Positions 36,240-45,960 of a stretch of DNA of 64,000 bases are shown here, piece after piece (positions within the stretch are counted from its first letter, which is position 1; every line of letters begins with the position of its first letter). The position numbers and the translations under genes are program-made. Location: contig NZ_BPQJ01000008.1 in the NCBI RefSeq assembly GCF_022179185.1, positions 62,001 to 126,000 of the forward strand, in the 5' to 3' direction. The notes under the pieces were generated by a model. The model made no database searches. It saw only the letters and a list, made by a program, of their open reading frames with translations, and was not told the DNA's origin. Origin of the DNA: Methylobacterium frigidaeris. Its GTDB lineage: Bacteria > Pseudomonadota > Alphaproteobacteria > Rhizobiales > Beijerinckiaceae.

Positions 36240-36406
36240 GGCGTCTCGGTCTGGCACGGACTTTTTGATCGGGCGGTCCAGGGGCCGCCGGTCTCCGTCC
36301 CATTTCGGGACGACGACCGGCTCAGCTGATTCGGTTCAGCAGACCGTATGCCGAACGGCCGAGCCGCGAGAGCGTAAGGTTTGATTAAGGTTACCAAGTC
36401 ATAAAT

Positions 36407-36623
36407 GTTGCGTTTCTCCCACACCTGCGCGATTGTCGTAGGCGACAGCGAATTCGGGCTGGCAGAGGCGGAAAGTCCACCCTATGCCCGCCCGCATGCC
36501 AAGGGGTGAGGGCCGGTCCCGGCCCGCGTCGTCACGGTCCTGACGGCGTTCCGCGTTCGGCCAGAGCGGCCGGGCACGGAGGCACCCTCTTTCGGGGAGA
36601 GCGGCAACGCTCTCCCTTTTTTT
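36407..36623 (+). ncRNA. candidate small RNA or leader attenuator
   Basis: No gene covers this stretch, yet it ends in the strongest intrinsic terminator of the window (36595-36623). TTGATT (36381-36386) and ATAAAT (36401-36406) may be a promoter, though their spacing is short. A hairpin at 36434-36447 (TGTCG/CGACA, loop TAGG) lies near the start. The transcript, about 200 bases, would stop 104 bases before the rhomboid gene, so it may be a separate sRNA or a premature-termination leader. It does not match tmRNA, SRP RNA or RNase P by eye. Confidence 0.45.
36595..36623 (+). terminator. intrinsic terminator with GCAA tetraloop
   Basis: Stem 36595-36603 (GGGAGAGCG) with 36608-36616 (CGCTCTCCC), loop GCAA, followed by seven T (36617-36623). 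This is a textbook rho-independent terminator. Nothing on the plus strand upstream is coding, which makes it notable. Confidence 0.85.
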
Positions 36624-36727
36624 GTGGCGCCGGGCGTGTTCTTTCGGGGGTGCGCCGGGCCCGCGGCGGCGTCTGCCCCTGCGGTCGGGTCTTGCGGTCG
36701 GGCCTTGGGCCCCGCAATGGTGCGGAC

Positions 36728-37546
36728 ATGGATGCCACCCCCGACCTCCCGCGACCGCCGCGCGTGCCGGTGTTCAACATGCCCGCCGTGGTCACCGCCT
36801 CGGTGGGGATCCTGGTGCTGATCCACGCCGTGCGGCAGGTGCTGCCCGACGTCTGGGACATCACCCTGCTCCTCGACCTCGCCCTGGTGCCGGCGCGCTG
36901 GACCCTCGCCCTCGACCCCGGGCGGGCCGCGGACGTGCTGAAGGCCGCCGCTGCCTCGGGGGGAAGCGCCCTCGAGGTCGAGGCGCGCAAGGCCTTCGCG
37001 GCCTATCTGGTGGCCGATCCGGGCGGGATGCCCTGGACCTTTGTCACCTACGCGCTCCTGCACGGCTCCTGGGCCCACGTGCTCCTCAACAGCGTCTGGC
37101 TCGCGGCCTTCGGGACGCCGGTGGCGCGGCGCTGCGGCGCCTGGCGCTACGGCCTGATCGCCATGGTCTCGACCGCTGCCGGCGGCTTCCTCCACGTCCT
37201 CATCGACCCGTTGAGCACGGTGCCGCTGATCGGCGCCTCGGCCGGCGTGTCGGGGCTGATGGCAGCGGCGGTGCGCTTCGCCTTCCAGCCGGTCGAGATG
37301 GCGGGTCCGGCGGCGGTGCCGTGGCAGCGCCCGGTGCCGACGCGGCTGCAGACCATTCCCGAGCTCCTGCGCAACCGCTCGGCGGTGGTGTTCCTCGCCA
37401 TCTGGTTCGTCACCAACCTGCTGTTCGGCCTCGCCGCCCTGCCGCTCGGCCTGAGCGATTCCGCGGTCGCCTGGGACGCGCATCTCGGCGGTTTCGTCGT
37501 CGGGTTCCTGATGCTTCCCCTGGTCGACCGGCTCGGACGACGTTGA
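36728..37546 (+). CDS. rhomboid-family intramembrane serine protease
   Basis: 272 residues from the ATG at 36728. About six transmembrane helices. The rhomboid motifs are present: TYALLHGSWAHVLLNSVW (HxxxxHxxxN), the nucleophile Ser in GASAGVSG (169-176, Ser171 likely) and the catalytic His252 in WDAHLGGF. It should cleave substrate helices in the membrane. Upstream is the terminator described above; downstream is a CBS protein in the same direction. Confidence 0.9.
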   Translation: MDATPDLPRPPRVPVFNMPAVVTASVGILVLIHAVRQVLPDVWDITLLLDLALVPARWTLALDPGRAADVLKAAAASGGSALEVEARKAFAAYLVADPGGMPWTFVTYALLHGSWAHVLLNSVWLAAFGTPVARRCGAWRYGLIAMVSTAAGGFLHVLIDPLSTVPLIGASAGVSGLMAAAVRFAFQPVEMAGPAAVPWQRPVPTRLQTIPELLRNRSAVVFLAIWFVTNLLFGLAALPLGLSDSAVAWDAHLGGFVVGFLMLPLVDRLGRR

Positions 37547-37678
37547 TTCGGAGCAAGGATTCTTCGCTTCGACTTCCGGGGTGCTTGCGTCGTCCGGCGC
37601 GCGGTCACACACTCTCCCTCCGAACGAGCGTCCCGCCCGGACCGCTGAGGCCGGCGGGGCCCGAGCAGGGAGGTGTTG

Positions 37679-38110
37679 ATGACCGTTGCGCGCATCCTGT
37701 CGCAGAAGGGCCGCACCGTGGTGACCGTTCAGCCCCACCGCACGCTGGCAGAGGCGGCGGCCCTCCTGACGGAGAAGGGCATCGGCGCCCTGGTGGTGAG
37801 CGATGCCGGCCAGACCGTTCTCGGCATGCTCTCGGAGCGCGACATCATCCGGGCGGTGGTCCGTGGCGGCGGCGCGGCGCTCGAGGCGCCCGTTTCCCGG
37901 CACATGACCGCCAAGGTGGTGTGCTGCACCCGCGCCACCGCCATCGACGAGGTGATGGAGCTGATGACCGACGGGCGCTTCCGCCACGTCCCGGTGGTCG
38001 AGGACGGCCGCCTGGTCGGCCTCGTGTCGATCGGCGACGTGGTCAAGCACCGCATCGAGTCGGTCGAGGCCGAGCACCGGGCTTTGCGCGAGTACATCGC
38101 CACGGCCTGA
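37679..38110 (+). CDS. tandem CBS-domain protein
   Basis: 143 residues from the ATG at 37679, chosen over a GTG two codons upstream because CAGGGAGG lies just ahead. Two CBS motifs: AAALLTEKGIGALVVSD, then GMLSERDIIRAV, and the second MELMTDGRFRHVPVVEDG with GLVSIGDVVKHRI. Such small CBS pairs bind adenine nucleotides and sense energy state. No partner is evident. Confidence 0.9.
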   Translation: MTVARILSQKGRTVVTVQPHRTLAEAAALLTEKGIGALVVSDAGQTVLGMLSERDIIRAVVRGGGAALEAPVSRHMTAKVVCCTRATAIDEVMELMTDGRFRHVPVVEDGRLVGLVSIGDVVKHRIESVEAEHRALREYIATA

Positions 38111-38130
38111 CGGCGATTTCGGCGGCCGCC

Positions 38131-39174
38131 TCACACCGGTGCGACGGCCGCCGAGATCATCTCGTGGATCTCCGGCAGCAGGCGCCGTGTGGCCTGGCGG
38201 CCGAGCTCGATGCATTCCTCGGCGCGGTGGAACTCGAACAGTCCCATCTGGGCGAGCTTCGGGTTGATCATCACGTCGGGCGGGTCGCCCGCGAGCCGCG
38301 AGCGCGAGATCCGGTCCTGCGTGATGTTGAAGGCGTCGACCATCACGCTGGCGATGCCGCTCGGCGCCCCGGCCTCCGGCCGGGGTTTCGGCTTCTGGCG
38401 CCGGCCGCCGATCAGCGGCCAGCGCCGCGGCTCCTCCGGCATCGCGACGGCGGCCTCGGCGGCGGCCTCCATCACCGCGTCGGCCCCTTCGGCCCCGTGC
38501 GACTGGATCACCGTGCCCCGCACCCGCATGTCGCCGTTGAGGTTGACGCACAGAACCACGTCGGCGCCGAGCGCGCGCGCCGCCGTCACCGGAACCGGGT
38601 TGACCAGCGCCCCGTCCATCAGCCAGCGCCCGGCGATCTTCACCGGATCGAAGATGCCCGGCAGCGCGTAGGACGCCCGCACCGCCTCGACGAGGCCGCC
38701 GCGGGTGAGCCAGATCTCGTGGCCGGTGCCGAGCTCGGTCGCCACCGCCGCGAAGATCAGGGGCAGGTCCTCGATGCGGGCGCTGCCGAGGTCGCGCTCC
38801 AGGAGCCGCCGCAGGCGCTCGCCCGCGATGAGTCCCGAGCCGCTGATGTGGAAATCGAGCAGGCCCATCACCCGGCGCTTGGTCAGCGACAGGGCGAAGT
38901 CGCGCAATTCGCCGAGCTTGCCGGCGGCGTGGCAGGCGCCCACCGCGGCCCCGATCGAGCAGCCCGCCACCACGTCGATGGGGATGCCGGCTTCCTGCAG
39001 CACCTCGATCGCGCCGATATGCGACCAGCCGCGGGCGGCCCCGCCGCCGAGCGCCAGGCCGACCTTGGCCCGCCGGGGCGGCTGCGGCACGGGCACGCCC
39101 GCGGCACCGAGCACGCCGTCCGCTGAGCGCCGCACCGGCGCGCCGGAGAAGAGTGCGATGCCGTCCCACATCAT
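38131..39174 (-). CDS. patatin-like phospholipase, RssA-type
   Basis: 347 residues. Oxyanion loop GLALGGGAARGW (43-45 glycines), nucleophile Ser73 in GCSIGA (GxSxG), and catalytic Asp187 in WLMDGALVNPVP. These are the patatin dyad. The N-terminus has no signal, so it is cytoplasmic or membrane-bound by the C-terminal region. It is convergent with the CBS gene. Confidence 0.92.
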   Translation of the reverse strand: MMWDGIALFSGAPVRRSADGVLGAAGVPVPQPPRRAKVGLALGGGAARGWSHIGAIEVLQEAGIPIDVVAGCSIGAAVGACHAAGKLGELRDFALSLTKRRVMGLLDFHISGSGLIAGERLRRLLERDLGSARIEDLPLIFAAVATELGTGHEIWLTRGGLVEAVRASYALPGIFDPVKIAGRWLMDGALVNPVPVTAARALGADVVLCVNLNGDMRVRGTVIQSHGAEGADAVMEAAAEAAVAMPEEPRRWPLIGGRRQKPKPRPEAGAPSGIASVMVDAFNITQDRISRSRLAGDPPDVMINPKLAQMGLFEFHRAEECIELGRQATRRLLPEIHEMISAAVAPV

Positions 39175-39282
39175 GGCGCCTGACCTCTGCCGGGCCTGTC
39201 CCGCGCTCCAGTGTGGCCCGGATCCATCAAGCGTTCGTCAACGGCGGAGGTTTCATCACGATCCCCGGCGGTTTCCATCGCG

Positions 39283-39771
39283 TCACGTCGCGGGCACCCG
39301 CGGCAGCGGCAGCGCCGCCCCCTCCTTCAGCGTGTCCAGCACCACCGAGGAATGGACGTGGGCCACGCTCTCGTGCGGCAGCAGCACGTCGTTGACCAGG
39401 GCCGAGAGCGCCTTCAGGTCGGGCACGATCAGCTTCAGCAGGTAGTCGCTGTCGCCGGTCATCACGTGGGCCTCCAGCACGCAGTCGAGGCCGCGCACCA
39501 GCTCGGCGAAGCGGCGGGCATTGTCGCGGTTGTGGGTGGCGAGCGCGACCTTGGTGAACACCGTGACGCGCAGACCGAGCGGGTCGGGCGCCAGCTCCGC
39601 CCGGTAGCCCCGCACCACCCCGCGCTCCTCCAGGCGCAGGCGGCGGCGCGAGCACTGGCTTGCCGAAAGGTGCACCCGCTCGGCGAGCTCCTGGTTGCCG
39701 AGCCGGCCATCCTCCTGGAGAGCCGCGAGGATCTTCAGGTCGAACCGGTCGAGAGTGAGAGGATCGGTCAT
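39283..39771 (-). CDS. Lrp/AsnC-family regulator (HpdR-like)
   Basis: 162 residues from the ATG at 39771. N-terminal HTH: DRFDLKILAALQEDGRLGNQ, then LAERVHLSASQCSRRRLRLE. C-terminal RAM domain: TKVALATHNRDNARRF and MTGDSDYLLKLIVPD. It is divergent from hpd by 115 bases and is expected to regulate it in response to an aromatic amino acid, as in other alphaproteobacteria. Confidence 0.92.
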   Translation of the reverse strand: MTDPLTLDRFDLKILAALQEDGRLGNQELAERVHLSASQCSRRRLRLEERGVVRGYRAELAPDPLGLRVTVFTKVALATHNRDNARRFAELVRGLDCVLEAHVMTGDSDYLLKLIVPDLKALSALVNDVLLPHESVAHVHSSVVLDTLKEGAALPLPRVPAT

Positions 39772-39856
39772 CGGGGGCTTCGTCCGTGCACGATCCGTGC
39801 GTGGAGCCCGGGCCGGCGCCCGGATTTCGCACGCCCCGCGCGGGCCGTCCATGCTG

Positions 39857-39871
39857 TGATGCGGAGCATCA
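39857..39871. promoter_or_regulatory. palindrome just upstream of hpd, candidate Lrp operator
   Basis: TGATGC-GGA-GCATCA is a perfect 15-base palindrome. It ends four bases before the CGGAGG ribosome site of hpd (ATG at 39887) and lies between the divergent Lrp and hpd genes. Confidence 0.5.
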
Positions 39872-39886
39872 GCACGGAGGACGACG

Positions 39887-41017
<1,131 letters not shown>

Positions 41018-41602
41018 GGGGGAACGGCCGCCTGCCGCCCGCGGCGGCAGGCGGCCCGGAAAGGGGACACGGGGCCGTGGGCGGGTTCGCTCCGGACGAT
41101 GCGTCCCGTGGCGGCGACTTGACGCAGGGTCATCTATCGCCCCCGCGTCGACAACCCCGGCCTGGATTTCGACAACCCAGGGTACGCGATTCGGCGGACG
41201 CCGTGCTGCGGGTGGCCGGCGTGATGGCCCCCGGGTGAGGCTTCGCCGATCAGTCACCGGAGTGTGACCGGCGCCGAGCGCGATGCGAGCTGACCAAGCG
41301 TCACAATCGATCGTCCGAGAGGCGCGTCTTCCGGAAAGCACATCGACATTGCTTGAATCCTGTAAATCGTTCTCGTTACCGCGAGTTCGGTCATCGTGAT
41401 CATGAAATAAGAAGATATTCTTATCTGCTTACCTAAAGTAAAAAACTCCAAAGGGAGCATTCGTGCTCAGGGCGGAGAATTTTCCTATGCGGCGTCCTTC
41501 CCATGCAACCTCCTGATTCCGCAGGAGCTTCAGAAACGACTTAACGTCTCGGTGATACTCGGGGAACGTTCCGGCTTCCCCTCGATCCGCGCCGAGGCAA
41601 AC
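41018..41602. other. long intergenic region before the chemoreceptor gene
   Basis: No gene seen in 585 bases. An AT-rich stretch about 41400-41450 looks promoter-like. A short hairpin GAGCA-TTCG-TGCTC lies at 41455-41468 with a UUCG loop. Confidence 0.5.
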
Positions 41603-43066
41603 ATGTTTTTCAAGAACAACGACACTCGTGCCAAGCTGAAGGCCGCACTCAGGTCACAGGCCGTCATCGAGTTCGATCTGTCCGGCACGATCGTCTGGGC
41701 GAACGAGACCTTCGTCGACATCGTCGGGTACGGCCTCGAGGAGATCGTGGGCCGGCACCACAGCATGCTGGTCGAGGACGCGGATCGGGGGCCCGGCTAC
41801 GATGCGTTCTGGCAGTCCCTCCGGGACGGACAGTACCATGCGGCGGTGTTCAAGCGCATCGGCAAGGATCTGCGCGAGGTCTGGTTCCAGGCCTCCTACA
41901 ATCCGCTGATCGGGCGCGACGGCAAGCCCTACGGGGTGATCAAGTTCGCCACCGACGTGACGCGGCAGGAGATCGGGCGCGCGGATGCCGAGGGCAAGCT
42001 GCGCGCCCTCGACCGGTCGCAGAGCATCATCGAGTTCCACCTCGACGGCACCATCATCACCGCCAACGCGAACTTCCTCGCGGGTACGGGCTACGCCCTC
42101 GACGAGGTCGTCGGCCGGCACCACAGCCTGTTCGTGCCCGCGGAAGAGCGGGAGAGCCCCGACTACCGGGCGTTCTGGGAGCGCTTGCGGGCCGGTGATT
42201 TCCAGGCCGCCGAGTACCGCCGCGTCGCCAAGGGCGGCCACGACATCTACCTCCAGGCCACCTACAACCCGGTCTTCGACGCCGCCGGCAAGCTCGTGAA
42301 GGTGGTCAAGTTCGCCGCCGACGTCACGGCCGCGGTGACGGAGCGGATGCGGCGCGCCGAGTTGCAGGGCGAGATCGATCGCGTCGCGTCCGCCGTGTCC
42401 GAGACCGCCCGGCAGGTTGAGACCGCGTCCAAGGCGGCGCGGGACGCCTCCGACAACACGCAGGCCGTCTCGGCCGGAGCCGAGGAACTGGCGGCATCGG
42501 TCGGCGAGATCGGCCAGCAGGTGGAGCGGGCCCTGCAGATGACCCGGAACGCCGTGGAGCAGGCCAACGCCACCTCGGACGTCGTCGGCGGCCTCGCCTC
42601 CGCCGCCCAGCGCATCGGCGACGTGGTGACGCTGATCTCGGGCATCGCGAGCCAGACGAACCTCCTGGCCCTCAACGCCACGATCGAGGCGGCGCGGGCC
42701 GGACAGGCCGGCCGCGGCTTCGCGGTCGTCGCCACGGAGGTCAAGGCGCTGGCCGACCAGAGCGCCCGGGCCACCGGCGAGATACGGGCCCAGATCGGGC
42801 AGATGCAGAATGCCGCTCGGGAGGCGGCGACGGCGATCACCGGCATCGCCGGCACGGTCCGGCACGTGGACGAGATTTCCGGCGCCATCTCCGCGGCGGT
42901 CGAGGAGCAATCGGCCGTGGCGCAGGAGATCTCGTCGGCCATGCAGGCCATGTCCGGCGCGGTGACGGAGATCGGGCAGGCCATGACGCAGATCGCCCGC
43001 ACGACGCAGGCGCTCGACGCGACGACCCGTCAGGTCCGCGAGGCCGCCTGCTGGCTGGTCGCGTGA
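41603..43066 (+). CDS. soluble PAS-PAS methyl-accepting chemotaxis protein (BdlA-like)
   Basis: 487 residues from the ATG at 41603. PAS 1 (about 20-115; [20 protein letters not shown]) and PAS 2 (about 135-235; [20 protein letters not shown]) are near copies of each other, each followed by a PAC-like segment ([40 protein letters not shown]). The MCP signalling domain follows, with the hairpin tip [22 protein letters not shown]. There are no membrane helices, as in BdlA of Pseudomonas, a soluble chemoreceptor for biofilm dispersal controlled by c-di-GMP. No che genes are nearby. Confidence 0.93.
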   Translation: MFFKNNDTRAKLKAALRSQAVIEFDLSGTIVWANETFVDIVGYGLEEIVGRHHSMLVEDADRGPGYDAFWQSLRDGQYHAAVFKRIGKDLREVWFQASYNPLIGRDGKPYGVIKFATDVTRQEIGRADAEGKLRALDRSQSIIEFHLDGTIITANANFLAGTGYALDEVVGRHHSLFVPAEERESPDYRAFWERLRAGDFQAAEYRRVAKGGHDIYLQATYNPVFDAAGKLVKVVKFAADVTAAVTERMRRAELQGEIDRVASAVSETARQVETASKAARDASDNTQAVSAGAEELAASVGEIGQQVERALQMTRNAVEQANATSDVVGGLASAAQRIGDVVTLISGIASQTNLLALNATIEAARAGQAGRGFAVVATEVKALADQSARATGEIRAQIGQMQNAAREAATAITGIAGTVRHVDEISGAISAAVEEQSAVAQEISSAMQAMSGAVTEIGQAMTQIARTTQALDATTRQVREAACWLVA

Positions 43067-43240
43067 CCGGAGGCGTGTGAGCGGACCGCCTCCGAGCACA
43101 ATGGGGGCCGGCCCAGCGACACGACGGCCGCGGGTCTCGGCCCTGTCGCGCGCGAGGTTTCCCGCTTATGGATGTCCCGCTTATTGACGGATTCGGCGCG
43201 TGCCCCCGGCCCGCGTCCCGATTTCCCCACGCGGATCGAC

Positions 43241-44968
43241 ATGCTGAAGGCCTTTCTCGCCTATTACCGGCCGTACCGGGCCCTGTTCCTCCTCGATTTC
43301 GGCTGCGCCATCCTGTCGGGCCTGCTCGAGCTCGGCTTCCCGATGGCGGTGAAGGCCTTCGTCGACGTGCTGCTGCCGAGCCAGGACTGGAGCCTGATCC
43401 TGCTCGCGGCAGGGGGGCTGGCGCTGCTCTACGTCGCCAATGCGGGGCTGATGGTGGTGGTGACCTATTGGGGTCACGTGCTCGGCATCAACATCGAGAC
43501 CACGATGCGCGCCCGCGCCTTCGACCACCTGCAGACGCTGTCGTTCCGCTTCTTCGACAACCAGAAGACGGGCCACCTCGTCGCCCGGGTGACGAAGGAC
43601 CTGGAGGAGATCGGCGAGGTCGCCCATCACGGGCCCGAGGACCTGTTCATCGCCGTGATGACCCTCTTCGGCGCCTTCGGGCTGATGCTCCTCGTCCACC
43701 CGCCGCTGGCGCTGATGACCGCCGCGATCCTGCCGGTCATCGCCTTCGTCACCGTGCGCTACGGCGGCCGCATGACCCAGAACTGGCAGGCGCAGTACGG
43801 CCGGGTCGGCGCCTTCAACGCCCGCATCGAGGAGAATGTCGGCGGCATCCGGGTGGTGAAGGCCTTCGCCAACGAGGCCCACGAGCGGCGCCTGTTCGCC
43901 GCCGACAACGAGCGCTACCGCGCCACCAAGCTCGAAGCCTACAAGATCATGGCGGCGAGCCTGTCGCTCAACTATCTCGGCATGCGCCTCGTCCAGATCG
44001 TGGTGCTGCTCGGCGGCGCCGCCTTCGTGGTGCGGGGCGACCTCAGCCCCGGCGGCTTCGTCGGTTTCCTGCTCCTCGTCGGGGTTTTCTACCGGCCGCT
44101 GGAGAAGATCAGCGCGGTGGTCGAGACCTACCCCAAGGGCATCGCGGGCTTCCGCCGCTACATGGCGCTGCTGGCCACCGCCCCCGACATCGTCGACCGG
44201 CCGGGCGCGATTCCCGCGCCGCCGCTGCGCGGCGAGATCCGGTTCGAGGGCGTGCGTTTCGGCTACGGCGACGGCCGGCCGGTGCTCGACGGGGTCGACC
44301 TCGCGGTCGGGGCGGGCGAGACCGTGGCCTTCGTCGGGCCGTCCGGCGCCGGCAAGACCACCCTGTGCTCGCTGGTGCCGCGCTTCTACGAGGTCGAGGC
44401 CGGGCGCATCCGCATCGACGGGCACGACATCCGCGACCTGACCCTGGCATCCCTGCGAAGCCAGATCGGCATCGTGCAGCAGGACGTGTTCCTGTTCGCC
44501 GGCACGATCCGCGAGAACATCGCCTATGGCCGCCTCGACGCGAGCGAGGCGGAGATCCGGGAGGCGGCGCACCGGGCCCGGCTCGACGCCCTGATCGCGA
44601 TGCTGCCCGACGGCCTCGACACGGTGGTGGGCGAGCGCGGCGTCAAGCTCTCAGGCGGGCAGAAGCAGCGGCTGGCGATCGCCCGGGTCTTCCTGAAGAA
44701 CCCGCCGATCCTGATCCTCGACGAGGCGACCTCGGCGCTCGACACCGAGACCGAGCGCGAGATCCAGCAGGCCCTGTCCGAACTCACGGAGGGCCGCACG
44801 ACCCTCGTCATCGCCCACCGCCTCGCCACCATCCGGCACGCCGACCGCATCGCCGTGGTGTCGAACGGGCGAATCCTGGAGCAGGGCTCGCACGAGGCCC
44901 TGGTGGCGGCGAACGGCGCCTACCGGCGCCTGCACGCGGCGCAGGGCGGTGTCGTCGCCGCGGAGTAG
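43241..44968 (+). CDS. ABC exporter, MsbA-like half-transporter
   Basis: 575 residues from the ATG at 43241; an ATG at 43172 would add 23 residues. Membrane domain with six helices (1-320). ATPase domain with Walker A GPSGAGKTT, signature LSGGQKQRLAIARV, Walker B ILILDEATSALD and switch His in VIAHRLATI. It would homodimerise and export lipid, drug or peptide. The coupling loop TYPKGIAGFRRY is typical of MsbA-type. Confidence 0.92.
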   Translation: MLKAFLAYYRPYRALFLLDFGCAILSGLLELGFPMAVKAFVDVLLPSQDWSLILLAAGGLALLYVANAGLMVVVTYWGHVLGINIETTMRARAFDHLQTLSFRFFDNQKTGHLVARVTKDLEEIGEVAHHGPEDLFIAVMTLFGAFGLMLLVHPPLALMTAAILPVIAFVTVRYGGRMTQNWQAQYGRVGAFNARIEENVGGIRVVKAFANEAHERRLFAADNERYRATKLEAYKIMAASLSLNYLGMRLVQIVVLLGGAAFVVRGDLSPGGFVGFLLLVGVFYRPLEKISAVVETYPKGIAGFRRYMALLATAPDIVDRPGAIPAPPLRGEIRFEGVRFGYGDGRPVLDGVDLAVGAGETVAFVGPSGAGKTTLCSLVPRFYEVEAGRIRIDGHDIRDLTLASLRSQIGIVQQDVFLFAGTIRENIAYGRLDASEAEIREAAHRARLDALIAMLPDGLDTVVGERGVKLSGGQKQRLAIARVFLKNPPILILDEATSALDTETEREIQQALSELTEGRTTLVIAHRLATIRHADRIAVVSNGRILEQGSHEALVAANGAYRRLHAAQGGVVAAE

Positions 44969-44973
44969 CTTCT

Positions 44974-45270
44974 TCAGTGCGCGGCGGTGTGGAGCGCCCA
45001 GACGTCTTCCTCGACGTCGAGCAGCGTCTCGTGCACCTGGCGCGCCAGAGCGAGCGCCGCCTCGTCGGTCAGGCCCGAGCCGCTGAAGCGGGCGATGACC
45101 GCCAGCGACTCGACCGACAGCGACTGCCGGAAGCGTGCGAAGCCGCCAGGGCACTCAGCCTCGTAGGACAAGGCGAGGTCGCGCAGGACGTGCGCGAGCA
45201 GCTCCGCGGCGCGGGGAGGGGTGGGGGGACGGCCCTTGGCGGCCGTCGTCGCGTCGTATGTCAGGATCAT
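44974..45270 (-). CDS. hypothetical protein, 98 aa
   Basis: Starts at 45270. Helical, acidic C-terminus (ALARQVHETLLDVEEDVWAL). No known domain. It converges on the ABC exporter (gap five bases). Confidence 0.45.
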   Translation of the reverse strand: MILTYDATTAAKGRPPTPPRAAELLAHVLRDLALSYEAECPGGFARFRQSLSVESLAVIARFSGSGLTDEAALALARQVHETLLDVEEDVWALHTAAH

Positions 45271-45778
45271 ACGCGCACAGGTAGTACTTGATCTATGTTA
45301 GAAACATTCAGACTCACAGCCTAGGCCTAACGGCGTAGGGCGTGCGTCCGAAGATGTCGCGCCCCTCGCGTAGCGGAGACAGGCTGCTCCCAAGCAGGTC
45401 ACGTCGGATTCCGACCGCTGCCAGTCACTATGATGCAAGGCTGTGCACAATAATACATGCGATGCGAGGTCCCGGTGGACCGCGGACTTCTCGGCTCTTC
45501 GTTGGTGAGAGTCAAGTCGTCGCACCGTCGACCGGTGTCGACAGGAGGTCCGGCGAGGCGACGGTCGCATGAACGGTCGAACTGCCGGCCCGGTGCCGCG
45601 TCCTGCGTCAGGGGGCGAGGGCCGACGATCGTCTGGCTTGACGCCTGTCGAGCCGATGATGTCGGAGATTATTTTCCTGTATCTCCCAGGACTTGCGGTA
45701 TTGGCCGTGCGGATCGGCGGAGCGACCGGCGCGGCGGCTCTTGCTCCGGCCCATCTCGCCCCGGCTCCTCGAGGCCTC
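45271..45778. other. non-coding stretch before the SDR fragment
   Basis: No recognisable gene. An ORF on the plus strand runs in from here into the SDR fragment, but its first part has no homology that I recognise. Confidence 0.4.
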
Positions 45779-45941
45779 ATGGCCCGTCGCCCCGAGACGC
45801 TCTCCGAGCGGGTGATCGTGATCACCGGCGCCAGCAGCGACATCGGGCTCGTCACCGCCCGCACCGAGGAGGTCCTGTGCGACCTCGTGGCGGAGATCCG
45901 CGGGCGGGGCGGCGAGGCGGCCATGGCCCTGCGAAGCGGTG
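45779..45941 (+). pseudogene. short-chain dehydrogenase fragment with internal deletion
   Basis: From an ATG at 45779 the frame reads LSERVIVITGASSDIGLVTAR, the TGxxxIG NAD(P)-binding start of an SDR. It then jumps to TEEVLCDLVAEIRGRGGEAA, which in intact SDRs lies about 15-20 residues later. The rest (NNAG, YxxxK) is missing. The frame continues into unrelated DNA antisense to the flavoprotein gene. It is a remnant. Confidence 0.7.
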
Positions 45942-45960
45942 AGCCGGGGGTGGTGAATGG

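Noticed and set aside
36482..39169. 895-codon minus frame
   Set aside because: It runs antisense or out of frame across rhomboid, CBS and patatin genes; composition is shadow-like.
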